Below, piece by piece: positions 1 to 9,100 of a DNA stretch of 64,000 nucleotides (its first letter is position 1; each line of letters opens with the position of its first letter). A program made the position numbers and the translations under genes. The DNA is taken from positions 124,001 to 188,000 of the forward strand of contig CDRNVI010000041.1 in assembly GCA_977017575.1 (NCBI GenBank), given 5' to 3'. The notes under the pieces are model-generated. The model did no database searches and was not told where the DNA came from. It saw only the letters and a program-made list of their open reading frames with translations. This DNA is from Paramoeba atlantica (Eukaryota; Discosea).

Positions 1-471
1 GTTCTTCCCTTGTACTCCGCGTTTGTGATATGGACCGTGATTTACGATACCGTGTACGCATTTCAGGATGCGAAGGACGATAGAACTCTTGGAATAGGGT
101 CGTTTGCTCTTTACTTGGGATGCCGAAAAACATTTCTGTATTTTCTTCTGTTGCCAATGGGGTTCTTGTTCATGTTGGCCGGATGGAATGCGAATCAGCA
201 CAGAGCATATTTTGGAATCCTTCTTTTTTCTATGGCGTACTTGACCTTTTTGCTTTCATCTGTACGTGCAGGCAGTCCTGGTACGTGCTCATTCTTTTTT
301 CGGCGTATGCCTCTCGTGGGAGCGCTTTTCGTACTTAGTTGGACAATTGGAAATATTTTGAATGTTTCACCAGTCACTCATTCCTTTTTGAAGTTAAATA
401 TATTAGGCAATTCTACGGATGCGGATCAGGTTAAATTGACAGAAAACGAAAAGAAGGATTTCGAGAAGTAA
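1..471 (+). CDS. COQ2: 4-hydroxybenzoate polyprenyltransferase (UbiA family), C-terminal part
   Basis: The reading frame is open from the window edge and has no start here, so only the last 157 codons are seen. They hold the second aspartate motif of UbiA prenyltransferases (YDTVYAFQDAKDD, about residues 16-28), followed by a conserved helix start (LGIGSFALYLG) and about four hydrophobic membrane segments. This family attaches the polyprenyl tail to 4-hydroxybenzoate in the inner mitochondrial membrane, an early step of ubiquinone synthesis; the motif spelling fits COQ2 better than heme A or chlorophyll synthases. The tail after the last helix is polar and lysine-rich. The family is clear; the exact substrate is inferred. 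Confidence 0.75.
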   Translation, partial: VLPLYSAFVIWTVIYDTVYAFQDAKDDRTLGIGSFALYLGCRKTFLYFLLLPMGFLFMLAGWNANQHRAYFGILLFSMAYLTFLLSSVRAGSPGTCSFFFRRMPLVGALFVLSWTIGNILNVSPVTHSFLKLNILGNSTDADQVKLTENEKKDFEK

Positions 472-2475
472 TAACTCCGACTTAATCTGCATGCATATGG
501 TGTTAATACGAACCAACATTCCAACATACTTCGTCATGAAAACACATTGTAGTGTTAGTTACTTTTCATGTGGAATATACGACGAGAATATCAGATTTGT
601 GTATCTGTAGTTCAGAACGTGATCTAGTCTGAATTACGCTCTTTCATATTCCACAGTTTGAGTTTCCACAGTTCAGTTTTGAGAGAATCTCTGTCTCACC
701 CATGCACACTTCAATTGTATACTGTACGTCTAATCTCTCTAAAGTACCGATAACAGCGACCCGACATTTGCTCTGACTGACATATTTTGGTCGTTCCAGA
801 CTTTGCGACGTGGTCGTTCACTTCCGAGTACGAGAATTTATTAGAAAGAACCTAGCAGCGTATTCTGTAACTTAGAAAAACAGGGCAAATGACCAAAAAT
901 AAGTCATTCTTTATGTAAAATTTACCATCTATTCATACATATCCCTAATACGGATAGTCGTCTCGCAAAAAAAGTATCTTTTACTAGGATAAGGTTTAAA
1001 ATCTTTTGTGATAGCACTTCCATATTACTGTGCTCGCAAAAATTAATAAAACTTTTATTGTAAATTAATAAAAACGTTTTACTAATTAAAAATTCAGTAA
1101 TTTTTGTTTTACTAATTTTTGCACTGCCCCCAAAAAAATTGCCAACTTGATAAAATCAATTTTTACAGAAACGGTATTTCTGTCGTTTGAGTAGGTTGTC
1201 TCCTCTAAGGTCGGCGTTAGTACCATCTGCAAAATGGTAATGCTAGGGAAGACCGCGAGGAGGTCCCGACCATGCTTTCCCATGCTGAGTGTGTCAGGCT
1301 TCAGTGAAGCGTATTACAAAGAAAATCCTTACAAAGAATATTCCCCAAAAAGGGATTGACTTTTACCCCCTCCCTTACAATGTCCCTACATGAGCATTTT
1401 CTTAAATATGAAAAAAATCTCTTAAATGCAAGAGAGCGATGTTTCGCGTTCGCGGAGCGAAGAAAGTCTTTTAAGAATAGGAGTATAACGAAAAAGAAAG
1501 TCAGAGATTCAGAAAAAAATCAGGAGCGGGGAAAGTAATATGTGTCTGTAGCACAGAGTAAAAAACACCCCAAAAAAATAATATTAATAAAAATTTTGCT
1601 CGCTTTCGTGCGACATAGTAATCTGAAAACTTTTCGTAAAAAAAAATAGAATTCCGAAAAAAATGTAAGGTGTAAAACCTGAATTTTGCAAAATGTTTTA
1701 CTAATTAAAAATTTACTAATTTTGGTTTCACGAATTATTGTTACACTAATAATTGTGTGCACTGTACTTTATGTATTCTTTTCATATCTTTTCAGTAAGC
1801 TGCGCGTCAACTTTGGTACTTCCACATACTTACGGTATTTGTAAAGCCCTAATGCAGTGAAAACTATATCGAAAAAGTAATATTAATTCAGCTAAGAAAG
1901 ACGTTTTTAAGGACCAATTCTAGTTCGCAAGAAAAGCGATTGCACAATTTTGCTCAATGACGCGAAATTGAAAACATCCATCATGCGTGGCACCCTTTTA
2001 TCCAAGAATATCAAAAATACTACACCCCGCTGATTAATTTTAATAAATATGAATTATAAAACTTTTGCATTTATATTTATAATTATAATTTATAGAATTT
2101 ATGAATTTATAGAAATTATTTTGCGAAGGTACCGGTTGACGTCATCACTATCACGTAATTTTCCCGGCGATGGTGAAAGCATCAGCATTCTCAATACTTT
2201 CGGAATGCCATTTCGACAACTTTGATGGAAAAAGGCATACAAGTTTGGAAAAAAGTTTTATAAATTATACAAGGAAGCATGTTTTTTATAAATTAAGAAA
2301 AGTATAAAAGTCAAAAATCACCCGTTTATTAAAATATAAACTTCTATTAGCGGGGGTGTAGTAGTTCATGGAATAGTCTTTGACATGGTGCGGGCCTACA
2401 ATATGGCGAAGCCTGAAAAGTTCTTTCTTATAACACATATTGCACTAATTTTGTTACATTTTCGTCCTACCTAAA
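472..2475. other. AT-rich intergenic region, no gene seen
   Basis: Two kilobases with stops in all frames and no recognisable coding signal. A diverged direct repeat of about 45 bp (core GTTTTACTAATTAAAAATT) lies at about 1076-1128 and again at about 1695-1740. The part near 2030-2120 is nearly pure A/T. It may hold the 3' UTR of the upstream gene and the trans-splice acceptor of the next one, but no sharp signal stands out. Confidence 0.6.
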
Positions 2476-4710
2476 ATGAACCGTTCTACTTCTGTTCGCG
2501 CCAAGGTTCTCAACGTTGATCATAAGGCACTGGACGATGCGATTTTAATGGCTAGTGAAGGCAAGGTTACGAACAAGAATGCGTGGGATATTCCTATTAT
2601 CGAAGGAATGACGGATACTGTCGAAGCCTATATGGAAACCGAGGGAGATGCGTACGCACAATTTACAAAGGCCGCTAGTCTTGTCGAGAGCGGTGCTAAA
2701 GTGTGGGCACACCGAGTTGAGAACACACTTCAAATGACAACCCAGGTGCAGCAAAGACTGATGCGTTGCGACACGAAAAATGATGCGGACGACATGCAAA
2801 GAAGTCAAGACACGAAGGAAGAGAGCGAGTCTAGCACCCAGCGAGGCGCTTCCGCGCGGACTCAAGAGGAGATCTCTCGGAAACGCAAGCCCGCCGACTT
2901 TCGTACGCTGGCATCCTCCAATGAGGAAATTTGCGTCAAACACACCGACGAAAAACACTACGAAGTAGACCCTCTATTCCGCGCCACCTCACGGAAGTTC
3001 GACCAAGGACATGCCAGCGGTCTCCTACTCAACCACGCTCGGCTTGGCCCCCATTGCAATCTCATGATGGGATGTGAAAACGTGGTGGAGGAAAACACCC
3101 TCCCCGAGACCACCTCCCAACCAGAACTCTCAACACAACTCGCGGACAGCACCGAAGAACGCGACCCACCGCTCTCGCCCCCCTCCCACACCATCCCCTC
3201 CCTCTCGCTTGACACCGAGGTGTTTCGCACCTCCTCGAGTTCCGCCCACCCCAGCGGGGCGTCGCGTCTAGCGTCATCCCATCCCGCATCCTCGGACTCT
3301 TCCCAGGACGGGGCTCTGGGGGACGGGAGCCCTTTTGAGGGCATGGACCCGCCTGGGAGGTTGGAGTCCCACTCCCGGGACCTCAGCCCCGCCCACCCAC
3401 CCCCCTCTGGGTTCTCTTCCCAACTCACCGCTCACGGGGAGGAGATGCGTGAGGCTGTGGAGCTGCTGGACGGCACGCTGGAGCTGAACCGCGTCGACAG
3501 CTGGCTTACAAGTCACGGCCGCCGCTCGGGGTCGTACATGGACCCCGCGGGTGGTGGGGCGGCGAGTGGGCTCGGGGAGGAGGACCCGGACTTTATCCCG
3601 ATGCAGAGCGGGGCGGACAGTGTGCTGCTACGCTCCGGGTCCGCGCTGGATGAGATTCGAAAGGCGGCGGCGGTGACGGTAGGGGAGGACACCCGCCCGG
3701 GGGCGTTTGCTGGGGCGAACGAGACAGAGGAGACACGGGTACCGGGGAAAGGGGTGAAACGGAAGAAGTCGGTGCGGTTTGCGGTTGATGAGACCTCGGA
3801 GACGTGGAGTACCACCGGGGAGTGGAATGTAAAGGTACCGTGTCATAACCACCCCCACGCCTCGCTGACGATTCTTGGCAAAGAGTGGCTTACGCAGGGA
3901 AAAGATGGTATGCCACCGGAGGATTTTAAGGATGACGATAAGGCGTCGTGTTTAGCGCTCGCTCGCGGGCTCTGTCACTCCTTGGAGGACTCCTCCATGC
4001 CACAGTTCCTTCAATGTACATTTGATGCGCGCAGTTTTTTGCAACCCTTCTGCTGTACCGAGCCACATTGGAATTGGATGGAGCAACATGCCCAAAAGTA
4101 CGAAGGGGGGCGAGGGATGGATTTAAGGCGTCATAGGGAGCTTTCTGTAAGTGGTGACTCTATTGAGGATAACGTCGGACTGCCTATCCCAGATGACATG
4201 GAGGATCTTAGCTCAGATATTCCTGAGAACGAGGACTACGCTGACGCAGAAGATACAGCGTTTGGTGTGACCGATTTAGAAACTGGAATCGCAGATATTT
4301 CGCCTGAGCAGAGGAGACGAACCATACTAGAAGACCCGAGCACAATTTCTTCCGTATTACTGGATCACGCGATCACAAAACCTAGTTTAGTTGACGTTGG
4401 AAAATTAAGACGTGTGATGTGGGATCATGTAAAACTTGTAAATAAGAATTTTGAACTTGAAAGTAAGAGCGACATGCCCATGGAAGCTACCTCGCACAAC
4501 ACAAAAGACATGGCTGGGGAGAATGGCGTTCCTCTGAGCTCCATTATGTTATCAATGATCGAACGAGGCGAAGTTTCCAAAATATCCAAAGATGGCTCGC
4601 TCTCGCCGGCATTTTTCTACTTTTCGCTTCTTTTTTTGGCTAACGAACATCAACTTGAGCTTTCGCAAACGAGTGATCTTTCTGATGTTTACGTGCGGAT
4701 TTCCCAATGA
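2476..4710 (+). CDS. NCAPH: Condensin subunit 2 (CAP-H/Barren, kleisin)
   Basis: 744 aa. CAP-H is the kleisin that closes the SMC2-SMC4 ring of condensin in chromosome condensation and segregation. The N-terminus carries the family block TNKNAWDIPIIEGM (about residues 33-46), a FTKAASLVESGAKVWAHRVE-type helix near 65-85 (family form: S-x-K-x-Y-x-x-R-V-D) and then a long acidic and Ser/Pro-rich linker (about 105-420). A middle block around residues 510-550 has FDARSFLQPFC. The last 120 residues match the C-terminal winged helix that binds the SMC4 head: SLVDVGKLRRVMWDHV, then FFYFSLLFLANEHQLEL and a DLSDVYVRI end. Length is usual for CAP-H. The linker DNA (about 3080-3800) is much more GC- and C-rich than the flanks. 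The ATG at 2476 is the first in frame. Identification rests on the two conserved ends. Confidence 0.85.
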   Translation: MNRSTSVRAKVLNVDHKALDDAILMASEGKVTNKNAWDIPIIEGMTDTVEAYMETEGDAYAQFTKAASLVESGAKVWAHRVENTLQMTTQVQQRLMRCDTKNDADDMQRSQDTKEESESSTQRGASARTQEEISRKRKPADFRTLASSNEEICVKHTDEKHYEVDPLFRATSRKFDQGHASGLLLNHARLGPHCNLMMGCENVVEENTLPETTSQPELSTQLADSTEERDPPLSPPSHTIPSLSLDTEVFRTSSSSAHPSGASRLASSHPASSDSSQDGALGDGSPFEGMDPPGRLESHSRDLSPAHPPPSGFSSQLTAHGEEMREAVELLDGTLELNRVDSWLTSHGRRSGSYMDPAGGGAASGLGEEDPDFIPMQSGADSVLLRSGSALDEIRKAAAVTVGEDTRPGAFAGANETEETRVPGKGVKRKKSVRFAVDETSETWSTTGEWNVKVPCHNHPHASLTILGKEWLTQGKDGMPPEDFKDDDKASCLALARGLCHSLEDSSMPQFLQCTFDARSFLQPFCCTEPHWNWMEQHAQKYEGGRGMDLRRHRELSVSGDSIEDNVGLPIPDDMEDLSSDIPENEDYADAEDTAFGVTDLETGIADISPEQRRRTILEDPSTISSVLLDHAITKPSLVDVGKLRRVMWDHVKLVNKNFELESKSDMPMEATSHNTKDMAGENGVPLSSIMLSMIERGEVSKISKDGSLSPAFFYFSLLFLANEHQLELSQTSDLSDVYVRISQ

Positions 4711-5149
4711 CTGGCCTATAGCACATTTGGACGATGCGTCTAGTCTAATGGATTCCTTGTCGCCTTCTCTTCATTCAAATTTATTTGTTTTGTGAATACG
4801 GGCATGCGTTTTTACAGTAGGTTGTATAGTGGTCGCTAGGACTTTGCCTCACAGTAGATGCTGGCAACAGATTGTTCTATCCTCTTTTTAAATACCCTCG
4901 CAAATTGGAATTAATCGCTAATAGCTCAGAAATGAAATTGATTTTTTCACGTGGGTATGTACTGGTTTCCTGTGACACTCATAAGGAAGGCTAATACGGT
5001 GTGGGGCAAATACTGCATACGGAAAAATCCTTATCAGGCTCAGTTTATAAAACCACTTCATATCAGGACCAGTATATAAGAAAATATTCTTTTGCCTAGA
5101 AAACTGATGAAGACTAATTCTAATAAAAATGGTCACGCTTTTCTAGTGC
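4711..5149. other. Intergenic spacer, nothing recognised
   Basis: About 440 bp between CAP-H and the HMG-like gene. No frame of useful length, no repeat and no clear pyrimidine tract plus AG near the next start. Confidence 0.5.
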
Positions 5150-5965
5150 ATGGTGAAACCTCTCTTCGCATCATCTGGGATGCTGTATGTTGCATTACGG
5201 CGCTCTGATCTTTCGACGGATCTACAGAGGAATACACTACACTGTTTTTTGCAGCATGCAACGCGGTACCATATCAGATATTTTCGGGAAACACCATTAC
5301 AATACACCAAACGACTAGACGATTTATGGATCTCCCTGTCCACAGCAGAGTATCTCGCCTATGAAAGCGTTGCCCGAGCCTGGCTTAACTTACGCGTGCC
5401 AAACGTTCCACTTGTATTGCCATTCGGGGGCTCCCGCGTCACTTACACCCAGTCTCAGCAACAAAGTAGGTTTCACAAAGATGCCATTGACAGCCGGGAG
5501 CATGAGAAACCCAACGATGCTCCATCATTCCGTAGGGTGCCGCTACAGATTGAGCTTTCGCTGCCCCCATTGTCTGATACTCCGAAACCATTAGATGATG
5601 AGTCTGGTGATTTCCCAGGCTCTCTACCTCTCAGATCTCCGAGACCCGATAGGTCTGGTAAGGAGTGCTCATTATCTGCTATCCTACCGTCTAGTGAACC
5701 AATTTCCGTCGATTCCGAATCAATTGCTGCAGAGGAAAGTGATAATGAGATAGGAGACTGCCTAAATCTTCAAGGTATAAAGAACTTTGTTGATCAGCAC
5801 TACTCTGAATTTCAAGCTGCAAGCAAAGATTCCGCGTCTACCTGTGCAATTGATGAGCAATTATCCAATATGTGGAAAATTCTTTCGAGAGAAGAACGTA
5901 AATCGTATGCGTCCGACAAACATTCAATTGTTCAGAAGACCGGTGATACCAAGCCATGCTCTTAG
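5150..5965 (+). CDS. Protein with two degenerate HMG-box-like segments
   Basis: 271 aa. Two segments follow the HMG-box pattern of aromatic residues and a helix with W-x2-L-S-x2-E-x3-Y. The first is about residues 28-85 (LDDLWISLSTAEYLAYESVA), the second about 207-262 (QLSNMWKILSREERKSYASD). Between them is a Ser/Pro/acidic linker without predicted structure. HMG boxes bend DNA in chromatin or in mitochondrial nucleoids; kinetoplastids use such proteins in both places. The N-terminus (MVKPLFASSGMLYVALRRSD) could be a weak mitochondrial presequence, so a nucleoid role is possible. The boxes are weak, so the assignment is a pattern match rather than a firm family call. Confidence 0.5.
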   Translation: MVKPLFASSGMLYVALRRSDLSTDLQRNTLHCFLQHATRYHIRYFRETPLQYTKRLDDLWISLSTAEYLAYESVARAWLNLRVPNVPLVLPFGGSRVTYTQSQQQSRFHKDAIDSREHEKPNDAPSFRRVPLQIELSLPPLSDTPKPLDDESGDFPGSLPLRSPRPDRSGKECSLSAILPSSEPISVDSESIAAEESDNEIGDCLNLQGIKNFVDQHYSEFQAASKDSASTCAIDEQLSNMWKILSREERKSYASDKHSIVQKTGDTKPCS

Positions 5966-6125
5966 CTTCACATCTATATTTTGTTTTAGACGCTATTTCG
6001 ATCTGTCGAAGTACGTTGTATATTGTCTGAGTACTCTAGAAACTTAGAAGTCTACAAGATAATGTCACCCATTTTCTTACTAATTACCATATTTTTATAC
6101 GATTTAGTGGAAATCTAGTTCCTTT

Positions 6126-9100
6126 ATGATGCAATGCGCACTTGCAGGTGGGCGTTTTCTGCAGGTAAAAATGAGGCTTGAAGGAATGCGGACTGAATCC
6201 TGCATGCACTCTTCTTTGCGAAATCAGTGCACCAGGAAATATACAGCCCCCCGCTTTGACATAAAAAATCATGTAGCAGTCGACTGCAATAAACTCCTTT
6301 ATGCTGTTCGTCAAAAGGTAATCATGGCCAACGAATATTGTACAATACTTGAAGCAAAAAATGATGTTTATCTTTCGCAACTTCGCATGCTTGCACCGAG
6401 TTTAAGTCTCTCGACTGTCCCGCTACGCGGTAAGTATCTTTTTGTTTCCGGGTCTAACATGGAGGTCACAGTGACAATGAGCTCTGATACAGAGTCCGCA
6501 TTTCTACAGGAGATCGAGAAGTTTATTCATTGTTACGCCAAGACTCGTCTCGACTCAGATAGTGAATGCGGAATTCCATACATGCTTTGGGACCACATAA
6601 CTCACAACTTTCTTTTGGGGCATAGCTGTGAATCAATAAATTTGTTGCGTCGCTGTATCACGTACAGAAGGTCCTTGTTTCGTTTAGTTCGCAGTATCTC
6701 TCTCAACTCTCTATCGAAGCATTCCGTTCATTTTGATTCACAAGGTTTTTGGATAGTAGGGCGGCCAAGACAAGGACTTGTCGCAGTCTTACGTTGCGCT
6801 GTTTCGAAGCATCCGACACAGTGTATCATATGGAAAAACGTGCATTGCATTCGCGACATACTTAGTTCTGAAGACTTGCAGTTTATTGATCACATTTATG
6901 GATATAATAAGGTTGTCGATATAGCTGGTCTTCGTCGCGTTATTACTTTAAACGTTCCAGAAGGAAAGCCAGGAGGTTTTGGTTGGGACTTTGAAGGTAT
7001 TTATATGACACGTCCGAGAAGTATAAGAAGCCCTGAGTACTTGTTGCACTCCGGCCTTATGAAAGTAATTGACTATGCTTTGCAGAATATTAAATCGATC
7101 GGAACTGCTCCGCAAAGAATTGTTCCTGATACTCTGTCCTACGACAACCTCAAAGCCTTTCTTCCGAAATCTCTTTGTAATGATGACACTCTGAGGTCTT
7201 CCCAGAGAGTGGTTGAATCAGTGCCACATTACCTTAGACATCATTTATCGGTAACTGAAGACGGGATTTCTCTTATAAAAGAGGAAGATCTGGATCATTA
7301 TTTGGTGAACAATCGTCAAGCTGCGACTGGTGAAGACAGTATTCCTCATCGTAAACAAGTGCATGTGAGGGAAATGGTGGACAATGGATCAATTGGATTT
7401 GAGTCCGGCTCTACTACAACTAGATTTTGTTCGAAATCAGTCATAAACACTGAATCAATTTACAGCAATCACGGCCATAGCAACGTCAATTCAACTGTGG
7501 ATATTAATTCGAAACTCAATAATGAAACATCCATAGCATCAAGTTGGAAGAAATGCAGCGAAGTAGGGCGACAAATTCATATGCAAGATAACACAGAGAA
7601 GGAAGCATTAATTGACGCCGCCCATAGATCTTTTGAGTCTCTGAGAACTCTACTATTGAGACACAATGGTGAATTGACCCATGTTGGAGTAGTGGAATAC
7701 ATAACCCCAAGAGAATACGCAGAACTCGTAGCCAGTCATTCTCCTTACCACGGAAAGCATGGCAAATTTAGTGTCAAACGTTTCCGTCATTTGCTTCACA
7801 TCATTAAAAAATTTGCACCTTTAGATATTGACTGGAATTATGAAGCCATTTGGATTATTCGTAAGCCAGGGGGAAACATGGCTTTATCCCCTGAAGGATC
7901 AAACCGAATGTCTGCACTTCTTCGACGCTCAGCTCCGGAGGTGCCTGAGGCAATTTTTACTGGAAACATTATTACCGAACACAGCGAGCCGGAGCAGGCA
8001 TTGAAGAATATTGAGACCAGTATTTTATTTTTCGTCTTAAAGAGTTTTGCACACAGAGGAGTAAAACAGATGAAGTGGAGAAGAAGTCTCTCTGTTCTGT
8101 CTTCAGAAGAATTGGACACATATTTTCGCTTCATACAACACTATAAGAAGGTATGCTTACCTTCGGCGTTACGGGCTCTCGAAAATTCATTGCACAGTAT
8201 GAGCTTTCGCATTGTGTGGCACTACATGCAAAACGAAAATCTAAAATCCTTATTATGTACTCAAGACAATGGAAATCTCATGGTATTGAGCTCCACAGGA
8301 TGCGAAAAAATGAGAACGCTTGGAAATTTGGGAAAACAGTACGAGGAACTGGCATGTACACACCCGGCGGAAGGTCTGGAGCTCGGAACAGTAAATCTTG
8401 ACTCTTCTGAGTTAAAACAGTATCGAATTCGTATTGAAGAAAAAATAAATAGTATCACTAATTCGTATCCGGAAGCCTTCACATCGAATTTGCCGACACA
8501 TCGGGTTGCACCTTACGTAGAATTTTCCTGCTGGAATGGTCCTATTCCAAAGGTACGTCAGGTCCTTTCCTCTAACATCGGGTCCGCATCATTACCAATA
8601 CGTAGTCATGCGAATGCCATTATTGAAGCAGTAAACAAATTTGATGTGTTATTGCTGCGAGGATCCACAGGATGCGGTAAAAGTACGCAGGTGCCCCAGA
8701 TTCTTCTCGAATATATTTCAACGCTTCCGGAAAGACAGAATATTGCTCGTATAGTGTGTACACAGCCTCGGAGAATTGCTGCCGTTTCCTTGGCAGATCG
8801 TGTGACAAGTGAAAGAGCTGTTGAATCAGCGGATGTAGGGCACGTTGTTCGTTTCGATCACAGTACGCGTCCGACAGACACCTTGATATACATGACAACT
8901 GGCATTTTTCTGAACATGATGGTATCGAGCCCCTCCTTAGCTGGCGTTACGCATCTTATTATTGACGAAATCCACGAAAGATTTGTAGAAACAGACTTTA
9001 TTTTGTTACTGCTGCGCAAATTGTATCTGCAAAGCTTTACCACTAGTGATCCAAAAGAAAGTGTGCCACGCCCTCAGTTCAAACTAATTCTAATGAGTGC

